From Trichomonas vaginalis G3 (Eukaryota > Parabasalia > Trichomonadida > Trichomonadidae), in NCBI RefSeq assembly GCF_026262505.1, contig NC_067207.1:15096082-15160081 (forward strand): a DNA stretch of 64,000 bases. Direction: 5' to 3'. The notes below the pieces were generated by a model. It ran no database searches. It was not told where the DNA came from and was given only the letters and a program-made list of their open reading frames with translations. Position 1 is the first letter of the stretch, and the number at the start of each line of letters is the position of its first letter. The position numbers were made by a program, and so were the translations under genes. Below, piece by piece: positions 36,584 through 47,858 of this stretch.

Positions 36584-38652
36584 CTTAAATTTTTCTATTT
36601 TTTTTTCTGAATATCTCAATTGTTCATATTCAAACGATAGTCAATTATGATTAAAATAAATTTCTTACATAATTAAACTGTGTATTTTAATTTTGTTCTT
36701 CTTTCTTCACGACTCAATTTAACTAAACTTAAAATTGCAACGTATTTCTCTTAAATTTTACTTTCAATTTTCTTAGATTTCAATTTGATCTCTCAATTAA
36801 TAATTTGTCGGCTATGTAATTCATTAATATATACTTTTCAATTAATACATATTTAACGTCATTTGATCTTTTTTTTATGAATCTACTTTAGCTCATATAT
36901 AATACATTGATTTGAAGCTTAACTAAACTTAATTCTTTATTTACCTTTTTTATGCTACATTTAATTTTCCTTTTTCTGGTCATATAATCAATATCATAAA
37001 CAATATATGTTGTAAATTGGGTTAAATTGCTTCCGAGTAATTCAATGTTCATTTTTGAGAAGAATAAAAGCATGAATCAGCTTCAATTTCAATCAAATAG
37101 TATTTTCAAATATAGAATATGTTTATATTGGAATATACTCTTAATTTTGAAATACTTGAACTCAATTCAAAGATGGATTTTACCTTTGCTTAAGTATTAG
37201 GCTTAGAAAAACTACTTATGAATAATAATGTAAAATCATTTGCTAATTACTGCTTATTTTATATTGCAGTACTATATAGAAAAAATAAGTCGGTTGTGAT
37301 GATATCGCCCTGATTTAAAATATTGAAAACTCAAAAATTGGCGCTGTTTGCCCATTGGAAACAAAATATTAGAACTATTATTTGAAAAGTCAGTGATTTA
37401 TTTCAAAAAGATATGGAAAAATTTAAGTTCAACGACTATCCTGTAGACTTCACAGTATGATAAACTGTATTTTGGGGTATAAGATCTAGTAATCCTTAAA
37501 ATAATGTTTTTCAAGAGCTTTTTAATTGATGACATCCCATTTCATTTTTCGTGAAAATTGTTAAAATTATATTTTATTAAAAATATTGTTTTGGAAAAAA
37601 AAATATATTCTTAAGGTTTATTAATTCTGGATATAAGCTTTGGTTATGCCAATAAAAGTTAATTTTTCATTATTGAATTTTTAACATGGTGAAAATTCTA
37701 AAATAAAATAAATATGATGAGGTACTCAAGTATTTATCAATTTTTGAGGCGCCGTATCAAAAACCCGTCCAGTATAATAATCTCTCTATTCATTTTTGAG
37801 AGGAACTTGAAAAATTAAATAGTTAGAAATGAATTTTCGATTTTTTCTTTCAATAATCCGCTCAGGGATTGAAGAAAAAGGTTCCCATCATATGTCAGAA
37901 ATTGAGATGAATTTCCAATTTCAGACAATTCGTGTAAAAATCTGAACCCCTCTTTTAATAAGGATATCACTTCTGTGATCTTTATATGATCAAATTAATA
38001 TTATATAATTATATTTTTTTAAGACGTAGTTTTGATTCTATAAATTCAAATTATCACGATTTTATTTCGTTGATTTGAGCAATGCAATTTGCCATAACTA
38101 ACTGCAATAATGTGTTAAGTAAATATTATTTGGTTTAAAATCATAACATCTCCTCCAAAAGTTTTCTCTAAACAAATACTCTTATATTAAAATGGTGCTA
38201 TAATACTAAATAGTCTTTGATTTTAGAATGTTATTTAATATAACTCAAATATATTTATATGAGATCATATTATATTTATATTTATTTAGCCGAAGGTGTT
38301 ATGCACTCGATTGAGATGTCTAGGAAGTTTAGATCAAAATAATTTTTGAATTAATGAATCCTAGGAAGCTTGCACATTCGCATCATAGTTTAGAAAACTT
38401 TACTTAACTCATATGAACCCGAGATTGTAATAGTAACGTGGGTGAGTTTCACCCAGCCATAAGGATCACACTTTTGAGAGTTTTACTTAGCATTGCCGAT
38501 AAACTCCATGTAAAAATTTCTCAATTATTTTTCCGGTTTTGCCAGTGTATTTCCCAATATTTGAGATTTACTTGATTTATAGCACATTGTTTGCTGTCCT
38601 ATTTTTTCCTTTTGAATTAAATGTGATAGAGCTGATAAAAAAATCTGTCAAA
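36584..38652. other. Long gene-free region
   Basis: About 2 kb, very AT-rich, between two divergently transcribed genes. The only local structure I can point to is a small hairpin TGGGTGA-GTT-TCACCCA at 38439-38455. Short frames lack initiators. Confidence 0.5.
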
Positions 38653-41600
38653 ATGCAAGATTTGCATGAATTCAATTTGAATTCTGCAATATCACTTAGC
38701 AACATCAAGCCGCATCCTAGATCGAACTTGAGAGTTGTAAAAGACTCAAAATCAGATAATTTCTTCGTAATAAAAGTTTTCGATTCTGATTTTAATAAAT
38801 ATCCTCTGTTAAGCGATGCACAAGCTAGAGTATCTAAATACAACTCAATTAAGTTTTCTGGATTGCAAAAGATTTATCAATCAATAAATAACGAAGCAAC
38901 AAATTTTACTCTTGTAACGCCATATAGGTCACTACTATCTTTAAAAAGGCAAATCAAATACAATCAGCTTATTGATAATACTTTTGAAGAAAAGCTTAGA
39001 CTTATTTTTTTATTAATTTCATCTGTCTATGCGTTACACCAAAACAACTTTATACATGGCAATATCAAGCCCTCAAATATTTTATTTTCGTCATTTAATA
39101 CCCCAATTCTCGCTGATTTTTCATTATCTTTATCAAAATCAACGAAAACAGGCGAATTTTCAGCTCCAGAATTAAATTATCGAAGTATGTTACCGACAAT
39201 GCAAACAGATATTTACTCAATGGGCATGATTTTTAAAAAAATAATTGGAGCGACTCAAATTAGCCATGATATTCAAGATATTATCGATAAAATGATATCA
39301 AATGACCCATATACTAGGCCAAGTGCTGCTTATATCCTTGAAAAATTCATTCGAAATGGTTTATATGGTGCAAAAATTTCATCCGAAGAATTTTGTCATT
39401 TATTTAAGCCTCTTTTAATCCCAAATGATTTAAAGTCACTTCCAGTTGCAGAAAATAATGTAGTTACTAAGAAATTCGAAGAAATGGCAATTGATGAAGT
39501 TAATAACTGCCTAATTAACTCTTTTCACTTCTATATGGATCAAAATGAGCATCACTCATTTGAAAATTCTTTAAATATTCTCAATATTGTAAAAGAAAAT
39601 CCATATGGATCTTATAATTTAGGATTAATATTGTCTAGAGGTGTAATTACTCATTCAAACATCAATTTATCATATGAACTATTTAAAAAGGCTGCAGATG
39701 AAAACATTAACGAAGCAAATGTGCAGATGGCAAAATTAATTCTTAGAAATCAAATAGAATGTCATTCATTTCAAGATGTCCAACATTTCTTACAAATTGC
39801 TGCCCAAAATGGCTGCTCAGAAGCTAACTACCAACTTGGAATTTTATATCAAAACGGAATTAGTGTTGAAAAGAACATAGAACTAGCCGCAAATTATTAT
39901 AGATTAGCTGCTCAAAGTGGTCATCGCGAAGCACAGCTACAATATGGCTTAATGTTACAAAATGGATATGATATCCAAAAAAATATTAAAGAAGCAGCAA
40001 ATATATACTCAGAATCCGCCAAGCAAGGCAATCCTGGTGCTATGAATCAATACGCCTTACTTTTAAAAGAAGGAATTGGAGTTGATAAGAATATTAAAGA
40101 AGCTGCAAAGCTTTTTAAGAACGCCGCTGATAAAGAAAATGCTGAAGCACAGAATAACTTTGCGATTATGCTTCAAAATGGCCAAGGAGTACCAAAAAAC
40201 ATCAAAATGGCCGCAAAATATTTCGAAAAAAGTGCCAAAAATGGAAATATTGAAGCACAAAGCAATTACGGATGGTGTCTTAAAGTAGGTGCTGGTGTAG
40301 AAAAGGATATTGAACTATCTACTAAGTATTTCAAACAATCAGCTGATGGTGGATCAGCAATTGGTCATAATTATTATGGATTGGCACTTTTATTGGGTCA
40401 AGGAGTTCATAAAAGTGACAAAAGAGCTGCACATCAGTTCAAACTGAGTGCGGAAATGAATGATGAATTTGGATTATTAAATTATGGAATGGCTTTATAT
40501 GATGGAATTGGTGTAAAACAAAATTACACAATAGCAGCAATTTATATCAAGAAAAGTGCTGACAAAGGAAATAATCAAGCACAGTTTTTGTATGCAAATA
40601 TGCTAAAAGACGGAATTGGAGTTGAACGGAATTATTCTGCAGCAGCAATTTATTATAAACTTGCAGCTGATCAAGGTAATAATGATGCTAAATTCTTTTA
40701 TGCTTATTTACTTAAAAATGGATTAGGAATTGATAAAAATGAAGAAGAAGCTGAAAAATATTTTGCAATTAATTTGAATGAAGATGATGGAACAAGATTT
40801 TTCAATTTTAATTCTTATAACGCACATTCAAATAAAATGTCTGATATCAGATCAAAATACACATCAAACAAAGGTTTCTACAAACCAAAACTTGATATAA
40901 ATCAGATGTTAAAGAATGTTGATCTTGGTATTGATGATGAAGAAAGTAAGAAATTCATTAAAATGTCTGCTGATCAAGGAAATGTTAATGCAATGGCTAT
41001 ATACGCAAACATCTGTAATAATCAAGATGAAGAATTGTTTTATTTGCAAAAAGCTGCTGAAAACGGACATATGGAATCAATTATCAAATTAAAAGTTCTC
41101 AAGAACAAACTCAAGCCAGAAGAGAAATCTAAACTTGCTAAAGAACTTTCAACATGTTCATCTGCTTTCTTCAAATTGGAATATAAACCAGAAAATGATG
41201 AAGAAAAAATCGAAATTAATGAAAATGTCAATTTCGATGTCAAAATCAATCAAAATCCAAATGAAAATGAAGAAAAAGAAGAAAATAATGATGATAAAGA
41301 AACAGTTAATGATGAAGCAATTGAATCATTTAAATTAGCAGCTGATATTGGTATTGCAGAAGCGATGTATCAACTTGGAAGATGTTATGAAGAAGGAAAA
41401 GGAGTAAAAGAAGTCGATTTACAATTGGCAAGCAAATATTACAAGAAAGCAGCAGATTTAGATCATATTGAAGGATGTTATAAATATGCTTTATGTTGTA
41501 GAAATGGTTTAGGAGTTCCTAAGAATGATGCTGATGCTTTGAATTATTTCAAGAAAGGTTATGAATTTGATCACGATCTTTCTAAATTAAATTATGCAGA

Positions 41601-44600
41601 AATGCTTAATGAAATTGGAGGAAAATCAAATATTGCATTGGCTGCAAACTTATTTAGAGAATTGGCTTATTTAGGACATGCTGAAGCGATGTATCAATAC
41701 GCAATAATGTTGAGAGATGGAAGAGGAGTTCCAGTTGATCTACAAAGATCAAGTCATTATTTCTTGAGATGTGCAACAATTAACTATAAAGATAGTGGTT
41801 TGCAGTATGGAATTTTGATATCAGAAGAGAATGGAATTAATTTCTTTATTACTGATGTTTTGAATTACTTTTTGTTGGCTTTGAAAGAAAAGCAAACAAA
41901 AAGTGCAAAATTCATGTACGGATTAATGTTAGTCACAGGTATTGGAATGAAGAGAGATTTAAATATTGGTTTAGGTGCTTTAAGTGTGTCTGGACATGAA
42001 AGGAGTCAATTAATTATCGATTTCTATAAAAACAAAGATAAAAATCGAAAATTAATTGCCATGAAAAACTTGGCTGATTTATGTTGCGTAGAAGCAATGT
42101 ATAGCTATGCGATGTTGAGTTTAAAGAACGGTAATGTTGATGATTATATTTCTTATAACAAGAAAGCAAGCGAAGTTCAGTTTATCCCTGCAATGTTTGA
42201 ATATGGAAAAACATTGTTTGAAGGAAAATTAGTTGAAAAAGACTTGCAAAAAGGATTGAATTTATTGCAATTTTCTGCTGATAATTCAATACATGAAGCA
42301 CAACTTTATCTTGCTAAAGAGAGAGATAATGGTGACAAGATAGAACAAGATAACGAAGAAGCTGCGAAATACTACAATTTAGCAATGGAAGGAGATTTAG
42401 TTGAAGCTTATTTCAGGTTAGGAATGATGCATTTATCTCAAAGATTGAATAATTCTGATCCTGTTTATGGCCTTAAACTCTTGAAAGAAGCAATGGATAA
42501 AGGTGATGATGACAGTGCAATACAATATGCAATCAATTTGCATTCAGGAAAGTTCATTGAAAAAGATTTAGATTTGTCAAAATCTATTTTACAAAAATTA
42601 GTTGATGAAAAACATAATGAAAAAGCAAGAGAAGTATTAAATGTTTTATTCCCTGAACCAATCCCAGTTGAAGAAGAAGAGCACAAAGAAAATGAGGAAG
42701 AAAAAGCCGAAGAAGACATTAATAATGTTTCAAAAGTTGACGAAAAAGACGAAGAGAAAGACATCGAAGAAGATGAAGCTCACTTCGTCTTTGATGATGA
42801 TAGTGTTGGTGATGATGAAACAATTGCTGATTTCTCACAACACGAAGAAGATTTTAACTCTTTGAAATCAAGAGAAATCGATTTAGACATTGCTAATGAA
42901 GAGGAAGAAAAAATGGCATTAACTCCTCAACCTAAACTCAAAACAAGAAGAAGGAAGAAAGTAAGGAAACTAACAATGATTGATTCTCCGCCAGCACCTC
43001 ATATTCTTAAGAAACCTCGTCGTTTATCTGACGATTTCTTGTCTCCTATTCATCATCCTAAGAAACTTGATGATAGTCAATCAACAAATACTCAAGGAAG
43101 TTTAACAGATGATGATTATCCTGAAGAGTTAGTTCCAAGAGCAAGAAATGCCAATTTCTTGGCTTTAACTGATCAAGATGTTTATAAAATGGGATCTCAG
43201 ATCTTCAAGTTAAATCCATTAGAAAGAGAAACATCTTATTACAAACAGCCATCAATTGCTGATTTCTTTGGTTCTCAAGTTTTCGAAGTAAGAAAGACTG
43301 CTGCAAAAGGAAGTGCTGATGAACAGCTTAAATTAGCTCTTTTGTTGTTAGGAACAATTGATGAAAATAATGCAGAAATATCTAAAGAGAATTATCAAGA
43401 AGCAATGCAGAACTTGATGCTTTCAAGTAACAAAGGAAATGCTTTTAGCATTTATTTGTATAATTTGTTTTCCGGCCAAGAAGAAAACATTAAAGAAAGA
43501 CTCATTGAAGCTGCAAATCATTTCAAGATGTTAGCTGACAATGGAGATCCTTCTGCAATGTTTATTTACGGATTGATGTTGAGAAATGGATTCGGAGTCA
43601 AACAGAATTTGGAAGGAGCCGTTGAATACTTCAGAAGGGCTGCGAAATTGAATCATGCTGATGCTTGTTATAACTGTGGATTAATGATAAGATTAGGGTT
43701 CGGAGCAAAGCAGAATTTGTCGAGAGCCGCTTATTATTATTACTTGGCTGCCAAACAAAGACATATTTACGCAAGTTATAACTTAGCAATTCTTCATTCA
43801 AATGGATGGGGAGTTTCTAAAAATGAAAGTTTGGCTGCTTATTATTTCGGAATTGCTGCAAGAGGAGGAGATGCTGCCGCACAAGCAAACTTAGGTTTGA
43901 TGTTAAAGAATGGTATTGGTGTTGAAAAGAACATTTTTGGTGCAGTGAAATATTTCAGAAGATCTGCAAGACAAGGAAATGCCACTGGACAAAACAATTA
44001 CGCATTGATTTTGTCTGAAGGATGGCCAGGTCATGATCCAAATCCTGAGAAAGCAACAATCTTCTTCAGATTCGCAGCTAAACAAGGAAATGTTTCTGCA
44101 ATGTATAACTATGCAATTGCTTTATTAAAGGGAGTTGGTTGCAAGAGAAATCCTAAGAAAGCAGCAAAGATTTTGGCATTGAGTTCAAGAGAAGGAGATA
44201 TTGACAGCCAGTTCAAGCTTGGTTATATGTTGTATAAAGGTGAAAGGATAAGGAAAGATCCAATAAGAGGTTTGCAATACTTGGCAATGGCTGCAAGACA
44301 AGGACATATTTTGGCAATGATAATGATTGGAAGAGCTCTCAAAAATGGAGATTTTATTGGCCAAAACATTGAATTGTCTTTGAAGTATTTCAAGGCTGCT
44401 TCAATTCTCGATGATCCTGTTGGATTGTTGAATTACGGAATGTCACAAAAAGGCGGAGAAGGTGCTGAATATGTCAAGAAAAGCGCTGATCTCGGAAATG
44501 TTGAAGCTCAATGCTATTACGCAGTGATGCTTTACAGCGGAAAAGAGATTAAGCGTGATGTCGAATCTGCGTTCTACTATATTAAGTTGAGTGCAGATCA

Positions 44601-44667
44601 AGGATATTCCAATGCGAAAAGACTTCTTCGTATCTGGCAAAACGAAGAAGAAGATTCTAATCAATAA
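38653..44667 (+). CDS. Giant pseudokinase fused to Sel1-like repeats
   Basis: A 2,004-residue protein. Residues ~10-270 form a kinase domain that keeps a VIKVF lysine (K41) but has HGNIKPSN instead of HRDLKPxN (residues 135-142) and DFS instead of DFG (155-157). The glycine loop is not visible. The catalytic aspartate is therefore missing and it is probably a pseudokinase. From ~370 to the end run dozens of ~36-residue Sel1-like helical repeats of the form A-x-x-Y-G-x-x-L-x-x-G-x-G-V-x-K-N-x-x-x-A-A-x-Y-Y. Acidic and basic linkers interrupt them near 855-895 and 1330-1550. Sel1 repeats act as protein scaffolds, for example in ER-associated degradation. Kinase-Sel1 fusions are common in trichomonads. 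The upstream 38 codons of the frame are hydrophobic and AT-rich and probably untranslated. Confidence 0.85.
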   Translation: MQDLHEFNLNSAISLSNIKPHPRSNLRVVKDSKSDNFFVIKVFDSDFNKYPLLSDAQARVSKYNSIKFSGLQKIYQSINNEATNFTLVTPYRSLLSLKRQIKYNQLIDNTFEEKLRLIFLLISSVYALHQNNFIHGNIKPSNILFSSFNTPILADFSLSLSKSTKTGEFSAPELNYRSMLPTMQTDIYSMGMIFKKIIGATQISHDIQDIIDKMISNDPYTRPSAAYILEKFIRNGLYGAKISSEEFCHLFKPLLIPNDLKSLPVAENNVVTKKFEEMAIDEVNNCLINSFHFYMDQNEHHSFENSLNILNIVKENPYGSYNLGLILSRGVITHSNINLSYELFKKAADENINEANVQMAKLILRNQIECHSFQDVQHFLQIAAQNGCSEANYQLGILYQNGISVEKNIELAANYYRLAAQSGHREAQLQYGLMLQNGYDIQKNIKEAANIYSESAKQGNPGAMNQYALLLKEGIGVDKNIKEAAKLFKNAADKENAEAQNNFAIMLQNGQGVPKNIKMAAKYFEKSAKNGNIEAQSNYGWCLKVGAGVEKDIELSTKYFKQSADGGSAIGHNYYGLALLLGQGVHKSDKRAAHQFKLSAEMNDEFGLLNYGMALYDGIGVKQNYTIAAIYIKKSADKGNNQAQFLYANMLKDGIGVERNYSAAAIYYKLAADQGNNDAKFFYAYLLKNGLGIDKNEEEAEKYFAINLNEDDGTRFFNFNSYNAHSNKMSDIRSKYTSNKGFYKPKLDINQMLKNVDLGIDDEESKKFIKMSADQGNVNAMAIYANICNNQDEELFYLQKAAENGHMESIIKLKVLKNKLKPEEKSKLAKELSTCSSAFFKLEYKPENDEEKIEINENVNFDVKINQNPNENEEKEENNDDKETVNDEAIESFKLAADIGIAEAMYQLGRCYEEGKGVKEVDLQLASKYYKKAADLDHIEGCYKYALCCRNGLGVPKNDADALNYFKKGYEFDHDLSKLNYAEMLNEIGGKSNIALAANLFRELAYLGHAEAMYQYAIMLRDGRGVPVDLQRSSHYFLRCATINYKDSGLQYGILISEENGINFFITDVLNYFLLALKEKQTKSAKFMYGLMLVTGIGMKRDLNIGLGALSVSGHERSQLIIDFYKNKDKNRKLIAMKNLADLCCVEAMYSYAMLSLKNGNVDDYISYNKKASEVQFIPAMFEYGKTLFEGKLVEKDLQKGLNLLQFSADNSIHEAQLYLAKERDNGDKIEQDNEEAAKYYNLAMEGDLVEAYFRLGMMHLSQRLNNSDPVYGLKLLKEAMDKGDDDSAIQYAINLHSGKFIEKDLDLSKSILQKLVDEKHNEKAREVLNVLFPEPIPVEEEEHKENEEEKAEEDINNVSKVDEKDEEKDIEEDEAHFVFDDDSVGDDETIADFSQHEEDFNSLKSREIDLDIANEEEEKMALTPQPKLKTRRRKKVRKLTMIDSPPAPHILKKPRRLSDDFLSPIHHPKKLDDSQSTNTQGSLTDDDYPEELVPRARNANFLALTDQDVYKMGSQIFKLNPLERETSYYKQPSIADFFGSQVFEVRKTAAKGSADEQLKLALLLLGTIDENNAEISKENYQEAMQNLMLSSNKGNAFSIYLYNLFSGQEENIKERLIEAANHFKMLADNGDPSAMFIYGLMLRNGFGVKQNLEGAVEYFRRAAKLNHADACYNCGLMIRLGFGAKQNLSRAAYYYYLAAKQRHIYASYNLAILHSNGWGVSKNESLAAYYFGIAARGGDAAAQANLGLMLKNGIGVEKNIFGAVKYFRRSARQGNATGQNNYALILSEGWPGHDPNPEKATIFFRFAAKQGNVSAMYNYAIALLKGVGCKRNPKKAAKILALSSREGDIDSQFKLGYMLYKGERIRKDPIRGLQYLAMAARQGHILAMIMIGRALKNGDFIGQNIELSLKYFKAASILDDPVGLLNYGMSQKGGEGAEYVKKSADLGNVEAQCYYAVMLYSGKEIKRDVESAFYYIKLSADQGYSNAKRLLRIWQNEEEDSNQ

Positions 44668-44829
44668 TTTATTTTTATTTGTTTATTATTTTAAATATGT
44701 TATTTTTATGGAAAAGAAACATGTAATATTAATATTTATGTAATATTAATATTCTTATTATTATGAACTAAACAGTATGCGATTTAATATTACTTTTGTG
44801 TATCATGTATGTTTATTATATTGGTTCAA

Positions 44830-44835
44830 TCATTT
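44830..44835 (+). promoter_or_regulatory. Initiator TCATTT for the 44842 gene
   Basis: Fits TCA-Py-T/A, 12 bases before ATG 44842. It sits inside the longer frame that opens at 44809 and so argues for the internal start. Confidence 0.55.
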
Positions 44836-44841
44836 TTTATA

Positions 44842-46707
44842 ATGTTTTGTTTTATTGTTTTATTAGCCCAATGTGTTTTTGGTGCAGAGTTGTGTTGCTA
44901 TTTGCTGAACCGAAAATACAGCATATTCTACCATTTTAGCATTGGTATTCCTGTTGGAATTGCTTCATCAACATTTATTTTCTTAATAACTTCAATTTTA
45001 TTAGGAATCAATTTTATCAATGTATTTGTAAACGTTGGTATATTAGCATTTTCTATAGTATTTCTCCATATCTTCAACATGAAAAAAACGAAAATTTCAT
45101 TATCAAAACCCGATTCATCAATGATTACATTTCTGACATTTTCAAGTATATTACCACTCCTCCTACTCAAGGATATGTATTTTTCGCAGAAAAACCTCCT
45201 ACAACAAAATGTTGCCGATTATTTTACCGAAGAGTACATGTTAATCAAGTCATTTACTATTGGTATAAACAGTGGGTTCACAAATATCTTTAAAATACAT
45301 CATCCAATTTGTTATAAATGCGTTTGTAGATCAAGATGGATTACAGCTTTACACACGGCCATGATGGTAAAATCTTTTGCATCTGAGAGAGTTGCCATAC
45401 TTATTCCTTCTTATTTATATATTTTTTCAATTTGCTTGATTCATATGCAGTTATCTAATACATTCTTGAAGAATTCATTCTTATCTGTCCTTTCTACAAT
45501 TGTATTTTTATTCGCTGGCGGTCTGGAATTCTTTGGTTTATTAATTCATGATTATCCACCGGAAACTGATTTCGTTCATCACAGAAGGAACTATGAGACA
45601 GAATGGCTTCATCCAATTCTTGAATATTTAGTACCTTACAGGCCATCTCAGCTTGCAACTGGATTATTTTTAACACTAATTTCGATTTTAACACAAGTTG
45701 GTAATAAACCGCATAGAAAACGTGATTTAATATTATGTGGAATTGTTTCTGGCTTGATTTTACCAGCTCAATATCAAGTTTTTGCAGCATCTGTCTTATT
45801 TACCACTATTTACTTATTCTATCTTCCTATTTCAAAGGATGATAATGATGGAAAGAAGAATAATATATTTGATATTGTTTTTTACTTTGTTCCTCTTGGA
45901 ATAATTTCAATAATTCCATTATTACAATTTTTCCCAAGATCTAGTAACTTCAGATTATTATCACAAGATAAAGTATCAACACCACTTATCAAAAGAGGTA
46001 TTTTCTTCTCTCCTTTTGTTTATTGGATTGAAAACTTGGGAGTCTTTGCAGTTATCACGCTTACGCTAGGATTATTCGTTATTGGTAAGAAATTGCAACA
46101 GCTATACTACCCATCTCTTGTTGTATTTTTCTTATTAAATTTCTTCAAACTACAACCAGTGGCAAGACAGAATATTTTCGTATTTATTCCGTGTTGGCTC
46201 TCAATAGCTTCTATTGTTTTCATGTCCACATTATCATGGATCTCTCAGAAGCCAAAATCCGAAGAATCTAAAGGAATTGCACTTGCCTGGTGCACATTTT
46301 TCTTTGTCGCGGCAATTATGTCATCTCTAATTGGATTACAGATGTGCCGTAACAACGTTTTCGAAATATCTCTTGAAGAACGAGATGCTGCTGATTGGAT
46401 CACGCAGCATACATCCACAAAAGACGTATTTATATCAGATATCCAGAAGCCATATACCCCAGTCCCTTACTTATCCGGAAGACGAATTTTTGCGAGTAGA
46501 GTCGATATCTTGGAACAGTTTGATAAAACGGTTGATTGGAAAAACGTTGAATTTTCCAAGCTTTTATCAAACCTTTCTGATAAATCTATCGCAAAAAAGG
46601 TGAAATACGCACTTTTCGGGAGATCAACTAATCTGAATGAGAATTCGGGCTGGAAATTGGAATATCATAACTCTAGATATAAGATTTATTCAAGAATTAT
46701 GGATTAA
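44842..46707 (+). CDS. Multispanning membrane protein, GT-C glycosyltransferase-like
   Basis: A 621-residue protein with about ten to twelve hydrophobic helices (for example FCFIVLLAQCVFGAELCCYL, FSVLSTIVFLFAGG-type and LVVFFLLNFF) and a soluble C-terminal domain from about residue 510. The first luminal loop is followed by HHPICYKCVCRSRWITALHT. The C-terminal part begins RDAADWITQHTSTKDVFISD and continues with TPVPYLSGRRIFAS, the 'A-x-W-I-x-x-x-T-x-x-x-x-V-F' and 'L-x-G-R' pattern seen in GT-C-type transferases and related bacterial and fungal membrane proteins. That suggests transfer of sugar from a lipid donor at the ER, but donor, acceptor and catalytic acid are not identified. Confidence 0.5.
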   Translation: MFCFIVLLAQCVFGAELCCYLLNRKYSIFYHFSIGIPVGIASSTFIFLITSILLGINFINVFVNVGILAFSIVFLHIFNMKKTKISLSKPDSSMITFLTFSSILPLLLLKDMYFSQKNLLQQNVADYFTEEYMLIKSFTIGINSGFTNIFKIHHPICYKCVCRSRWITALHTAMMVKSFASERVAILIPSYLYIFSICLIHMQLSNTFLKNSFLSVLSTIVFLFAGGLEFFGLLIHDYPPETDFVHHRRNYETEWLHPILEYLVPYRPSQLATGLFLTLISILTQVGNKPHRKRDLILCGIVSGLILPAQYQVFAASVLFTTIYLFYLPISKDDNDGKKNNIFDIVFYFVPLGIISIIPLLQFFPRSSNFRLLSQDKVSTPLIKRGIFFSPFVYWIENLGVFAVITLTLGLFVIGKKLQQLYYPSLVVFFLLNFFKLQPVARQNIFVFIPCWLSIASIVFMSTLSWISQKPKSEESKGIALAWCTFFFVAAIMSSLIGLQMCRNNVFEISLEERDAADWITQHTSTKDVFISDIQKPYTPVPYLSGRRIFASRVDILEQFDKTVDWKNVEFSKLLSNLSDKSIAKKVKYALFGRSTNLNENSGWKLEYHNSRYKIYSRIMD

Positions 46708-46906
46708 TCTTTTTAATTTTTTGTAAGTCAAATTTGTTCTTTGACTTGAGTTATCTATAAATTGTTTTTATGTATAAATGAGTTTATTTGTTAAATTTTT
46801 AATTGAACAGTATCACAAAATAAAAATATTAGAAGAAATCGTAAATATTATAAAATATGAGAAATGTGGAACGACCGTGGTAAATATAAACAGATAAGCG
46901 TCACTT

Positions 46907-47530
46907 TTAACAGCATTTCTTCTCCTTTGGCTTTGAATCGGAGATTGTAATATCGATTCCATCGTCTTTTTGGCCCATTGCGACCTGTTCTTCTTTGTAT
47001 GCCTCCTGCTTAAATGGATCTAAGCGATCAATAATATTAAGTCTTAAATCTTCAATTCCTTCCTTTGTTTTAGCGGAAGTTAAGAAAAGGGAATAGCCTT
47101 TTCCATCAGCATACTCAATGAAGCTTGTTATATCGACATCTTCAGCTAAATCGTGCTTATTTGCTGCTAAAATAATATTTCCTTGGCCGTTTGCTGAATA
47201 TTCGTTAAATTTGTCAATGTAATCAATGACATCCTTGAAAGATTCTGGCTGTGTTAAATCAAAAACAGCAATGCAAAGCTGTGAATTTTGATAATAAAGT
47301 GAACCGAGACCTTTGAATCTTTCTTGGCCGGCTGTATCCCAAAAATTAACCTGTATCTCTTTTCCGGTGCTTGTTGTATAATTGTGTGGGAAACATTGCA
47401 TTGAAGCTGTTGGAGCGATTGTTGCTGGATTGAATTGATCCTTATCGAGTCTGACAAGGAGTGATGTCTTTCCTACGTTGGCTGGTCCGACAAAAGTTAC
47501 TTTGAAGCTGGGTATTTTGCTTTCAGCCAT
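46907..47530 (-). CDS. Rab-family small GTPase
   Basis: A 207-residue Ras-superfamily protein. Motifs: P-loop GPANVGKTS (15-23), switch-region Thr in TIAPTAS, WDTAGQERFKGLGSLYYQNS (Rab-type switch II), ANKHD (G4), TSAK (G5), and a C-terminal KKCC for double geranylgeranylation. It should cycle between membrane and cytosol and mark a trafficking compartment. The subfamily is unclear. The P-loop begins G-P-A-N instead of the usual G-D-S-x, a change also seen in other divergent trichomonad Rabs. A VPS9-like gene in the same window is a Rab-regulator candidate, but there is no evidence that they act together. Confidence 0.92.
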   Translation of the reverse strand: MAESKIPSFKVTFVGPANVGKTSLLVRLDKDQFNPATIAPTASMQCFPHNYTTSTGKEIQVNFWDTAGQERFKGLGSLYYQNSQLCIAVFDLTQPESFKDVIDYIDKFNEYSANGQGNIILAANKHDLAEDVDITSFIEYADGKGYSLFLTSAKTKEGIEDLRLNIIDRLDPFKQEAYKEEQVAMGQKDDGIDITISDSKPKEKKCC

Positions 47531-47858
47531 TTATTCGAAAAAAATGTTTTCAAATTTAGGCGGTTTTAGCGGTGAGCAGATATAATGAAAATGTTTACAG
47601 TACATAGAATTTTTTTATTCGTAAATATTTTGATTTCATAAAATTTTTCTGACATTCCAAGAATGCAATATCCGCTTTTTGCCAAAATAGAGATTTCTAT
47701 TTTTGATTTCGATTCAAAAACATATTTACTGAAGGATATAGATCGGATCTGGCTGAATATGAGATTTGATGTCACTTTTGTCTGACACTTTTCGTTAATA
47801 TTGGCACTTTTTTGATTCATGAATATTTTTAAACGGAAATCTAAAAAGAATTTAAAGA
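47531..47858. promoter_or_regulatory. Divergent promoter region between Rab and coiled-coil genes
   Basis: 328 bp serving both genes. The plus strand has TCACTTTT at 47772, a good initiator match, with two further CACTTT motifs at about 47786 and 47804. An ATG at 47819 opens a 17-codon upstream frame ending at 47872, which overlaps the main ATG at 47859 in another frame. Confidence 0.4.
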
